21,505 nt of DNA from GCA-2733415 sp964635575 (lineage in GTDB: Bacteria > Bacteroidota > Bacteroidia > Flavobacteriales > Flavobacteriaceae), in NCBI GenBank assembly GCA_964635575.1, contig CAZWNY010000033.1:1-21505 (forward strand), read 5' to 3'. The notes under the pieces are model-generated. The model was not told the origin of the DNA. It searched no databases and worked only from the letters and a program-made list of their open reading frames with translations. This document shows positions 14,882-21,505 of the stretch, piece after piece. A program made the position numbers and the translations under genes. The number at the start of each line of letters is the position of its first letter. Within the stretch, counting starts at the first letter, position 1.

Positions 14882-15902
14882 TGTTTTTTAATTTTTTTTC
14901 GATTTGATTTATTTGTTTTACAATGTTTGGTAAGTTTTTAAAATGCACGTACGATTTCACATAATTGCCATAATCTATTGCTGGCGAACCGTATAGTTTT
15001 TCGCCGTCTTTTGCTCGATGACCAATTCCTGTTTGTGCTTGTACTTTTAAATGATTCCCTAATGTTAAATGACCTGCAATACCTACTTGACCGCCTATTA
15101 AACAGTATTTTCCCATTTTTGTAGATCCTGCAATACCTGTTTGTGCGGCTATTACGGAATGCTGATCAATTTCTACGTTATGTGCAATTTGCACTTGATT
15201 GTCTATTTTTACGCCTTTTCTTAAAATGGTAGAGCCTAGTGTTGCTCTGTCTATTGTTGCTGCTGCACCAATATCAACGTTATCTTCAATAATAACATTA
15301 CCTATTTGCGGTATTTTTTGAAATTCGCCATTTTTATCGGGTGAATATCCAAAACCATCTGCTCCTATAATAGCACCACTATTAATACTACAGTTTTTAC
15401 CAACTACGGTTTCCGAATATAATTTTGCTCCTGAAAAAATGGTGGTATTATTTCCTATAGTTACATTGTCTCCAATATAAACGTGCGGATAAATTTTTAC
15501 ATTGTTTCCTAAAACAACATTGTTTCCTAAATATGAAAATGCTCCTAAATAGACATTGTCGCCATATTTGGATGTCTCGGATTGAAAACTAGGTTGCTCA
15601 ACACCGACTTTATTATTTTTTACTTCGTTATAAAAAGCTAATAATTTTGCAAATGCCAATTGTGCATCGTCTACTTTTATTAAGGTTGATGTTATTTCCT
15701 TTTCAGGAACAAAATCTTTATTTACAATAGTTATTGATGCTTTTGTAGTATAAATATATTCGGTATATTTTTTATTCGACAAAAAGGTTAAAGCTCCTGC
15801 TTCTCCTTCTTCTATTTTTGCTAGCTTAGTTACTTTAGTATTCGGATTTCCTTGAATCTCTCCTTCTAAAATTTCTGCTATTTGTGTTGCTGTAAATTCC
15901 AT
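14874..15902 (-). CDS. lpxD: UDP-3-O-(3-hydroxyacyl)glucosamine N-acyltransferase
   Basis: A 342-residue LpxD of full length, which adds the second hydroxyacyl chain, to the amino group, after LpxC. The N-terminal uridine-binding domain spans about 1-100 (FTATQIAEILEGEI; GALTFLSNKKYTEYI). Hexapeptide repeats run 100-310 (IGDNVTIGNNTTI and similar). ADGFGYSPD (181-189) and DNQVQIAHN (234-242) with catalytic H241 are the diagnostic motifs, and the C-terminal helix follows (NLPNIVKQINQIEKKLK). It is 23 bases after the HD-domain gene and overlaps lpxC-fabZ by 8 bases. Confidence 0.97.
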   Translation of the reverse strand: MEFTATQIAEILEGEIQGNPNTKVTKLAKIEEGEAGALTFLSNKKYTEYIYTTKASITIVNKDFVPEKEITSTLIKVDDAQLAFAKLLAFYNEVKNNKVGVEQPSFQSETSKYGDNVYLGAFSYLGNNVVLGNNVKIYPHVYIGDNVTIGNNTTIFSGAKLYSETVVGKNCSINSGAIIGADGFGYSPDKNGEFQKIPQIGNVIIEDNVDIGAAATIDRATLGSTILRKGVKIDNQVQIAHNVEIDQHSVIAAQTGIAGSTKMGKYCLIGGQVGIAGHLTLGNHLKVQAQTGIGHRAKDGEKLYGSPAIDYGNYVKSYVHFKNLPNIVKQINQIEKKLKNNE

Positions 15903-15925
15903 GTATCTGCAAATATAAAAAAAGC

Positions 15926-17152
15926 TTACATTACTTTAGGGTAACACACAAAGTATTTTTTAACAGTTTTTGTTAACGCCTTTAAATTCAAATGATCTGA
16001 TGCTTCTGAAACGTCTATTACGCTTCCGTTTTTTAATTGTATTTTTATTCCTGATTGTTGGTCGTAATATGCGGTATTGGACACTGATGATCTAAAAACA
16101 AAGTAGTTTACCTCTTCATTGGATAAATTATATTTTTGTTTTGCTTGATTTTTCAATTTTTCAAACTCCGTATCTGATATTTTAATATTTGTCAATCTAA
16201 CCTTTAATAAATCTCTATTAATTAACATGGTACTTAAATTAGATAATACTACATCTTTATGATTCATCCACGATTTCATTGCCGAAACAATATCATAATC
16301 GTCTAATTTAGCAAAGGTTTCTAATGCTTTTTGATTAAAATTGGTATTGTTTATTTTATGTTGCAAAAAATACTGAAAAGATGCGCTTGCTGATAATTTT
16401 TCACCTCTTTCTGTGAGTTCTTTTGCACGTTTTAATACTCTAACTAATAGTTGCTCTGCTCCTACACCTGTTTTATGCAAATATACTTGCCAATACATTA
16501 ATCGTCTTGCTAATAGAAATTTTTCTACGGAATAAATCCCTTTTTCTTCAACTACCAATTCATCATTTACCACATTTAACATGGTTATTAATCGTTCTGA
16601 ATTAATATTACCTTCTGCAACACCTGTGTAAAAGCTATCTCTTTTTAAATAATCAGACCTATCCATATCAAGCTGACTACTAATTAGTTGATAAAAAAAT
16701 GTGCGTGGATGTTTTCCTTCAAATATTTGTATTGCTAAAGATAATTTTCCATTAAACTTTTTATTTAATGCCTTCATGAATAGTAAAGATATTTCTTCAT
16801 GTGTAATTTTTTCAACAATACTGTGTTCCATAGCATGTGAAAACGGACCATGACCAATATCATGCAATAAAATGGCTATTTGCAACGCCATAGTTTCTTC
16901 ATCTGAAATTTTAATACCTTTAAAACGTAACACTTGTATTGCTTTATGCATTAAATGCATACAACCTAATGCGTGATGAAAACGGGTATGTTGCGCTCCT
17001 GGATATACTAAATAGGTTAATCCCATTTGCGACACTCTTCTTAAGCGTTGAAAATAAGGATGTTGTATAATATCGAAGATAAGTTCGTTCGGTATTGTAA
17101 TAAAACCGTAAATTGGGTCGTTTAATATCTTAAGTTTGTTACTCAAATTCAA
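15926..17152 (-). CDS. HD-domain phosphohydrolase (SAMHD1/dGTPase-like)
   Basis: A 408-residue HD-superfamily protein. The metal-site motifs are present: HTRFHHALG (55-63, R57 and metal H60), LLHDIGHGPFSH (95-106, H97, D98, H101, H106), and LDMDRSDYLKRD (161-172), which carries the last Asp. This order matches the SAMHD1 and YdhJ-like branch that hydrolyses dNTPs or related nucleotides; the actual substrate here is not known. The C-terminal 150 residues have no recognised domain. It is the first gene of the lipid A operon and starts behind a good promoter. A direct role in lipid A synthesis is not evident, so cotranscription may reflect growth-rate control. Confidence 0.88.
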   Translation of the reverse strand: MNLSNKLKILNDPIYGFITIPNELIFDIIQHPYFQRLRRVSQMGLTYLVYPGAQHTRFHHALGCMHLMHKAIQVLRFKGIKISDEETMALQIAILLHDIGHGPFSHAMEHSIVEKITHEEISLLFMKALNKKFNGKLSLAIQIFEGKHPRTFFYQLISSQLDMDRSDYLKRDSFYTGVAEGNINSERLITMLNVVNDELVVEEKGIYSVEKFLLARRLMYWQVYLHKTGVGAEQLLVRVLKRAKELTERGEKLSASASFQYFLQHKINNTNFNQKALETFAKLDDYDIVSAMKSWMNHKDVVLSNLSTMLINRDLLKVRLTNIKISDTEFEKLKNQAKQKYNLSNEEVNYFVFRSSVSNTAYYDQQSGIKIQLKNGSVIDVSEASDHLNLKALTKTVKKYFVCYPKVM

Positions 17153-17179
17153 AAAAATATTTTAGTTACTGAATAGTTA

Positions 17180-17208
17180 CAAACTTAGTAATTTTAACTT
17201 TGACAAAA
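17180..17208 (-). promoter_or_regulatory. Promoter of the HD-lpx operon
   Basis: Minus-strand TTTTG (17208-17204), 16 bases, then TAAGTTTG (17187-17180), an exact TAnnTTTG match. The start site would be near 17173, about 20 bases before the ATG at 17152. The upstream part overlaps the porX -7 box. Confidence 0.6.
17195..17202 (+). promoter_or_regulatory. -7 box of the porX promoter
   Basis: TAACTTTG matches TAnnTTTG exactly, 17 bases before the porX ATG. The leader would be about 10 bases. I see no TTG at the expected -33 spacing, and the box lies between the -33 and -7 elements of the opposing lpx promoter. Confidence 0.5.
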
Positions 17209-17218
17209 CCATTATTTA

Positions 17219-18772
17219 ATGAATAAGATAAAAATTCTTTGGGCAGACGATGAAATAGATTTACTAAAACCTCATGTTCTTTTTTTAGAACAAAAAAACT
17301 GCACGGTAACCACATGCTTAAGTGGCGCAGAAGCGTTAGAACTTTTAGATTCCGAAAATTTTGATATTATTTTTTTAGATGAAAATATGCCAGGACTAAC
17401 GGGTTTAGAAACCTTATCGGAAATTGCAATAAAAAAAGCACACATACCTGTGGTAATGATTACTAAAAGTGAAGAAGAATATATTATGGAAGAAGCTATT
17501 GGGTCTAAAATAGCGGATTACCTAATCAAACCTGTAAACCCTAACCAAATACTATTAAGTATTAAAAAAAACTTAGACTATTCTCGATTAATTTCGGAAA
17601 AAACTACCGCTAATTACCAACAAGATTTTCGTAAAATTACAATGGATTTGGCAATGATAAATTCGTGGGAAGAATGGATTGATTTGTATAAAAAAATAGT
17701 GTATTGGGAAATTGAACTCGAAAATATTGAAGATTCTGGTATGCAAGAAATATTAATTGCTCAAAAAGAAGATGCAAATAATCAGTTTTGTCGTTTTATA
17801 GATAAAAATTACGCTACTTGGTTTAGTAATCCTGAAAATGCACCAATGTTGTCGCATCAATTATTTAAAAAATGGGTTGTACCACAATTAAGTAACGAAC
17901 AGTCTACTTTATTAATTGTAATCGATAATTTACGGTATGATCAATGGAAATCTTTTGAATCCGTTTTAGCAAATCATTATAAAAAAATAGAAGAAAAAGC
18001 ATTTTTTAGCATTTTACCTACTGCAACTCAATACGCACGAAATGCTATATTTTCGGGTTTAATGCCTTCTGAAATGGAAAAACAACATCCTGATTTTTGG
18101 AAAAATGATACCGATGAAGGTGGTAAAAATATGCACGAAAAAGATTTTTTAAAAGCACAATTAAATCGACTAGGACTACAAAACATTAAACAAGAATACT
18201 ATAAAATTACCAATTTAAATGCAGGGAAAAAATTAGCTAACAATTTTAAAAAATGCAAATCAAACAAACTAACAACAGTTGTTTATAATTTTGTAGATAT
18301 GCTTTCGCATTCAAAAACCGAAATGGACGTTATAAAGGAATTAGCAAGTAACGACAAAGCATATCGTTCTTTAACTCAAAGCTGGTTTAAAAACTCTCCA
18401 TTATTGGATATTATTATTCAAGCACAAAGTTTAAAAATGAAGTTAATTATAACTACCGATCATGGTACTATAAATAGCACCAAACCTACTAAAGTTATTG
18501 GAAATAAAAATATTAGTGATAATTTACGATACAAAACAGGTAGAAACATGACGTATGAAAAAAAAGATGTTTTAGTCGCAAAGGACCCAAAAAATATACA
18601 TTTACCAAGTATTAATATTAATAGTGAATTTATTTTTGCAAAAGGAGATTTGTTTTTTGCGTACCCCAACAACTTTAATCACTATGTGAATTACTATAAA
18701 AACAGTTATCAACACGGAGGAATTTCTTTAGAAGAAATGATAATTCCGTTTGTTGTATTAGAACCCAAATAA
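17219..18772 (+). CDS. porX: PorX-type response regulator with alkaline-phosphatase-like domain
   Basis: A 517-residue protein matching PorX, which controls type IX secretion and gliding genes with the sensor PorY. Residues 1-120 form a receiver domain: ADDE (9-12), phosphoacceptor D54 in FLDENMPGL, T82 and K104. A helical linker (about 125-215) leads to a PglZ/alkaline-phosphatase-like domain (about 225-517). Likely metal and catalytic residues are D236 (VIDNLRYD), T268/T270 (PTATQYARNA), D360 and H364 (VDMLSH), D414 and H415 (TTDHGT) and H499 (QHGG). PorX family proteins have been reported to hydrolyse oligonucleotides and to dimerise on phosphorylation. porY is not in the window. The gene diverges from the HD-lpx operon and is followed, after 59 bases, by acs. 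Confidence 0.94.
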   Translation: MNKIKILWADDEIDLLKPHVLFLEQKNCTVTTCLSGAEALELLDSENFDIIFLDENMPGLTGLETLSEIAIKKAHIPVVMITKSEEEYIMEEAIGSKIADYLIKPVNPNQILLSIKKNLDYSRLISEKTTANYQQDFRKITMDLAMINSWEEWIDLYKKIVYWEIELENIEDSGMQEILIAQKEDANNQFCRFIDKNYATWFSNPENAPMLSHQLFKKWVVPQLSNEQSTLLIVIDNLRYDQWKSFESVLANHYKKIEEKAFFSILPTATQYARNAIFSGLMPSEMEKQHPDFWKNDTDEGGKNMHEKDFLKAQLNRLGLQNIKQEYYKITNLNAGKKLANNFKKCKSNKLTTVVYNFVDMLSHSKTEMDVIKELASNDKAYRSLTQSWFKNSPLLDIIIQAQSLKMKLIITTDHGTINSTKPTKVIGNKNISDNLRYKTGRNMTYEKKDVLVAKDPKNIHLPSININSEFIFAKGDLFFAYPNNFNHYVNYYKNSYQHGGISLEEMIIPFVVLEPK

Positions 18773-18831
18773 CATGTTTTTTTTTAATCTAAAATACTAA
18801 ACTATTATATTGAATCAAATCTAAAATACAA

Positions 18832-20736
18832 ATGATTAATTATCACATTAAAAATTTAGAGGAATATTATAATCAATACCAAAAATCCATTCAAAATCCT
18901 GAGTTTTTTTGGTCGGAAATTGCTAAAAAAAACTTCAATTGGTATAAAAAATGGGATCAAGTTTTAGAATGGGATTTTACGAAACCAGAAATTAAATGGT
19001 TTCAAGGAGCAAAACTAAACATTACCGAAAACTGTATTGATAGACATCTGCAAAACAAAGCAACTAAAACCGCTATTATATTTGAACCCAATAACCCTGA
19101 TGAGAAAGCAGAACACATTAGCTACAAACAATTATTTGAACGTGTAAATAAATTTGCAAACGTATTAAAAAATCAAGGTGTTAAAAAAGGAGATCGAGTT
19201 TGTATCTATTTACCGATGATTCCTGAGTTGGCAATATCTGTACTAGCATGCGCACGTATTGGAGCTATACATTCAGTGGTTTTTGCAGGTTTTTCAGCCA
19301 AAGCATTATCAACACGCATTAACGATTCTGACTGTAAAATAGTAATTACTAGTGACGGCGCTTACCGTGGAACAAAAACAATCCATTTAAAAGGAATTGT
19401 AGATGAAGCTTTAAAAAATTGCCTTAATGTAAGTACCGTATTAGTAGCAAAACGTATTCATTCTAATATTACGTTAAAAAAAGACCGAGATAAATGGTTA
19501 AAACCCTTATTAAATAAAGCGTCTAATCATTGTGAACCCGAAATTATGGATGCCGAAGACCCGTTATTTATTTTATATACTTCAGGATCAACAGGAAAAC
19601 CAAAAGGAATGGTACATTCCACAGCGGGTTACATGGTATATACCGCATACACGTTTAAAAATGTATTTAACTATATAAATGATGATGTATATTGGTGTAC
19701 CGCAGATATTGGTTGGATTACAGGTCATAGCTACATTATTTATGGTCCGTTAGCAAATGGAGCAACAACTGTTATGTTTGAAGGCGTTCCTTCCTATCCT
19801 AATTTTGGTCGTTTTTGGGAAATTATAGAAAAACATAAAATTACTCAATTCTATACCGCACCAACAGCTATTAGGGCATTAGCAAAACAAAGCTTAGACT
19901 TTGTAAATAAACACAATTTATCGTCTTTAAAAGTACTAGGATCTGTTGGAGAACCTATAAATAAAGAAGCATGGAATTGGTATCACAACCATATTGGCAA
20001 ACAAAAAACCCCAATTATAGATTCTTGGTGGCAAACCGAAACAGGCGGAATACTAATATCACCACTTCCTAACATTACACCAACAATACCAACCTATGCA
20101 ACCTTACCATTACCAGGTATTCAACCTTGTTTAATGGACGAAAATTTAAACGAATTAAAAAACAATCAAGCAGAAGGACGTTTGTGTATTAAATATCCGT
20201 GGCCATCAATAGCGATTACCATTTGGGGTAACCACAAACGTTATAAAGAAACTTATTTTTCAGCTTATAAAAATAAATATTTTACAGGAGATGGTGCTTT
20301 ACGTGATGCTAATGGTAATTACCGAATCACAGGAAGAGTTGATGATGTTATTATTGTATCTGGCCATAATTTAGGAACATCACCTATTGAAGATGCTATA
20401 AATGAACATCCTGAAGTTGCAGAAAGTGCAATTGTTGGTTTTCCGCATACCATAAAAGGAACTGCATTATATGGATATGTAATTTTAAAAAATAACAGCA
20501 TCACTAAAAATGATCATTTAAAAAATGAAATTAATCAACTTATTGTAGAGCATGTTGGTCCGATTGCAAAATTAGATAAAATACAATTTACCAACGGTTT
20601 ACCCAAAACACGATCTGGTAAAATTATGCGAAGAATATTACGAAAAATAGCCTGTAAAGACACCTATAACTTAGGCGATACTTCTACCCTTTTAAACCCT
20701 GAAATAATAAATGAAATAATGAATAATGCGTTATAA
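18832..20736 (+). CDS. acs: Acetyl-CoA synthetase
   Basis: A 634-residue AMP-forming acetyl-CoA synthetase, near the family length of about 650. It makes acetyl-AMP and then acetyl-CoA from acetate in the cytoplasm. Visible motifs are YTSGSTGKPKG (249-259, P-loop), DSWWQTETGG, the adenine/ribose segment YFTGDGALRDANGNYRITG, the hinge GRVDDVIIVSGHNLG, and PKTRSGKIMRR with the catalytic, acetylation-regulated K597. SGHNLGTSP replaces the more common SGHRLGTAE, a mild change that might hint at a related acid such as propionate. The WWQTE tryptophan that restricts the acyl pocket to small acids is kept, so acetate is the best call. It follows porX on the same strand. Confidence 0.94.
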   Translation: MINYHIKNLEEYYNQYQKSIQNPEFFWSEIAKKNFNWYKKWDQVLEWDFTKPEIKWFQGAKLNITENCIDRHLQNKATKTAIIFEPNNPDEKAEHISYKQLFERVNKFANVLKNQGVKKGDRVCIYLPMIPELAISVLACARIGAIHSVVFAGFSAKALSTRINDSDCKIVITSDGAYRGTKTIHLKGIVDEALKNCLNVSTVLVAKRIHSNITLKKDRDKWLKPLLNKASNHCEPEIMDAEDPLFILYTSGSTGKPKGMVHSTAGYMVYTAYTFKNVFNYINDDVYWCTADIGWITGHSYIIYGPLANGATTVMFEGVPSYPNFGRFWEIIEKHKITQFYTAPTAIRALAKQSLDFVNKHNLSSLKVLGSVGEPINKEAWNWYHNHIGKQKTPIIDSWWQTETGGILISPLPNITPTIPTYATLPLPGIQPCLMDENLNELKNNQAEGRLCIKYPWPSIAITIWGNHKRYKETYFSAYKNKYFTGDGALRDANGNYRITGRVDDVIIVSGHNLGTSPIEDAINEHPEVAESAIVGFPHTIKGTALYGYVILKNNSITKNDHLKNEINQLIVEHVGPIAKLDKIQFTNGLPKTRSGKIMRRILRKIACKDTYNLGDTSTLLNPEIINEIMNNAL

Positions 20737-20767
20737 TTATGAGCCAAAAGTAACTTACAGCGTATTG

Positions 20768-21047
20768 TTATTTTTGCATTGCATCTTCTAAAATATTTAA
20801 AATCTGACTCCAAGCGACAAGTCTATAATTTTATCATCCAATGGTAATACCTCCACTAATACTTTCCTTAAATTGTTCATTTTCATTTACTGACAAAAGA
20901 TATAATACGTATTTTACGAAAGCAAAACATAAAATTTAATGCTTTATTGTCAGATAAAGTAGATAATTTTTGTGCTTTTGTTATAACCTCTTTACGTTCA
21001 GCAAGCAAATCTAAAAACAACAATAATGTCTACTATATTTTGTCCAT
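20768..21047 (-). pseudogene. Broken PIN-domain (VapC-like) toxin gene
   Basis: No single frame is open, but three minus-strand frames together read as a PIN-domain ribonuclease. From ATG 21047 the frame gives MDKI, two stops, then (after a shift) LDLLAERKEVITKAQKLSTL and SDNKALNF. A second frame gives NNLRKVLVEVLPLDDKIIDL with a stop soon after, and a third gives ILEDAMQK before TAA at 20770-20768. The order LDLLAERKE, VEVLPLDDKIIDLSL, (DF)xxFEDAMQ is the usual one in the short (about 135 residue) Bacteroidota PIN toxins I recall. The final ITRN-containing part is missing. No antitoxin gene is seen beside it. It cannot make a full protein as written. Confidence 0.72.
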
Positions 21048-21048
21048 T

Positions 21049-21263
21049 ATGAATGTTTTTGGAGTTGGTGATGAAGTTAAAATCAATATTAATTTACGAA
21101 TTAAAGAATAATTTAATCCAGAAGGTGTAGTTAAGTATTTTATGCTATTCAAGGTTGGATAATTGAAAAGCTAAGTGCAGATTCTGGCGCTTTAAATATT
21201 CCGCCAATAGATAATACTGCTAACAATTCCACTGATAGTAATGCAGATGATTTACCATTTTAG
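21049..21263 (+). pseudogene. Remnant of a DUF3127 gene with SSB-like DDLPF tail
   Basis: The plus strand reads FGVGDEVKININLRIKE, then an in-frame TAA (21109-21111) where the family has Trp in its REW motif. FNPEGVVKYF follows. One base is missing near 21142, and the next frame continues AIQGWIIEKLSADSGALNIP to ADDLPF and the stop at 21261-21263. Intact DUF3127 proteins (about 120 residues) have GDEVKI, RGREW, NPQGEVKYFNxIQGWRIE and a DDLPF end like that of single-stranded DNA-binding proteins. The N-terminal half is absent, and the start of the PIN remnant lies in its place. So this copy has a truncation, a nonsense codon and a frameshift. Confidence 0.78.
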
Positions 21264-21267
21264 CATT

Positions 21268-21343
21268 TAAAAAAAATTAAAATAACTAAAAAAGCATTTT
21301 CAAGAAATTGAAAATGCTTTTTTAGTTATTTTAATTTTTTTTA
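21268..21343. terminator. Hairpin with 36-bp perfect arms and GAAA loop
   Basis: Bases 21268-21303 pair perfectly with 21308-21343 around the loop GAAA (21304-21307). The inner stem holds GCATTTTCAA/TTGAAAATGC; the outer part is A/T-rich with flanking A- and T-runs. It begins four bases after the DUF3127 remnant's stop and fits a strong bidirectional terminator. The arms are much longer than a terminator needs and carry no mismatches, although the gene before it is decayed. Confidence 0.82.
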
Positions 21344-21344
21344 T

Positions 21345-21352
21345 TATATTTG
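21345..21352 (+). promoter_or_regulatory. Possible -7 box upstream of the right-end gene
   Basis: TATATTTG matches TAnnTTTG exactly and lies just after the long hairpin. No clear -33 TTG is seen. A start site near 21359 would give a leader of about 119 bases to the ATG at 21478. Confidence 0.38.
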
Positions 21353-21359
21353 GAATCGT

Positions 21360-21381
21360 AAATTTACTCAATTGTAAATTT
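21360..21381 (+). repeat. Inverted repeat in the predicted leader of the right-end gene
   Basis: AAATTTAC and GTAAATTT form 8-bp arms around TCAATT. It sits at or just after the predicted start site and overlaps the palindrome GTAAATTTAC (21358-21367). It could be an operator or a 5' hairpin, or a chance AT-rich pairing. Confidence 0.35.
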
Positions 21382-21477
21382 TTTCAACTAATCCGAATTA
21401 TTTTCACATAATATTCGTAATCTACTTAAGTAAGTAAATTGTATGTAAAGATAATTCATAAAAAAACCTTTTTTACC

Positions 21478-21505
21478 ATGAATAATTCCATTTTAAAATT
21501 TGTTA
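21478..21505 (+). CDS. Start of a gene cut by the window edge
   Basis: ATG 21478 opens MNNSILKFV and stays open to the end. Only nine codons are visible, so no family can be named. The upstream promoter-like box and the long gene-free leader make a real start plausible, but this is a weak call. The stretch 21353-21477 has no other gene. Confidence 0.35.

Noticed and set aside
17219..18772. PglZ-like domain as a sign of a BREX phage-defence system
   Set aside because: The domain is joined to a receiver domain with D54, which is the PorX architecture. No other BREX gene is present.
20768..21047. The minus-strand remnant as an ATP synthase delta subunit
   Set aside because: LDLLAE and GG segments looked similar at first, but the spacing is wrong. 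VEVLPLDDKIIDL followed by EDAMQ fits a PIN domain much better.
21144..21263. DDLPF tail as a broken ssb gene
   Set aside because: The preceding segments (VGDEVKI, NPEGVVKYF, IQGW) match DUF3127 rather than the SSB OB-fold order.

Overview
The window looks like chromosome from a marine-type member of the Flavobacteriaceae (Bacteroidota). The evidence is very AT-rich DNA, Bacteroidota-type promoter boxes (TAnnTTTG) in place of E. coli -10/-35 elements, lipoprotein signals ending in SC-K/S, a fused LpxC-FabZ, and a PorX-type regulator of type IX secretion. No genus can be assigned from the sequence alone. I see no rRNA, tRNA, CRISPR array, prophage or intact insertion sequence.

Layout. Positions 1-1153 (minus): dapA (cut by the window edge) and a small DUF6913-like protein whose stop codon directly abuts the dapA start. 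They diverge from a two-gene operon (1214-2897, plus) in which a 5'-nucleotidase/UshA-type enzyme is split into separate C-domain and metallophosphatase proteins, in reversed order. Then come a small exported DUF1573 protein (3007-3432) and a membrane-tethered LuxR-type regulator (3689-4735). Positions 4822-9310 (minus): an RlmI-like 23S rRNA methyltransferase and a large M16 zinc-peptidase lipoprotein.

Positions 9433-17152 (minus) are the core of the window: sucD with its own promoter, preceded by a tightly packed operon that reads, in transcription order, HD-domain phosphohydrolase, lpxD, lpxC-fabZ, lpxA, efp, a class I methyltransferase, and a second LpxD-like acyltransferase. This operon makes the first committed intermediates of lipid A. 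HD/lpx is transcribed divergently from porX (17219-18772), and the two predicted promoters lie within about 30 bp. porX is followed by acs (18832-20736), acetyl-CoA synthetase.

The right end (20737-21505) is a small gene graveyard. It holds a minus-strand PIN-domain (VapC-like) toxin gene broken by stops and frameshifts, abutting a plus-strand remnant of a DUF3127 gene that keeps only its C-terminal half and its DDLPF tail. A 76-bp hairpin with 36-bp perfect arms follows. A new plus-strand gene appears to begin at 21478 and runs off the window.

Most genes are conserved housekeeping or envelope genes. I found no clear undescribed defence or mobile system. The items most worth a second look are the extra methyltransferase inside the lipid A operon, the LpxD paralogue, the lpx/porX divergent promoter, the hairpins that share a GAAA/TTTC loop, and the two back-to-back pseudogenes.
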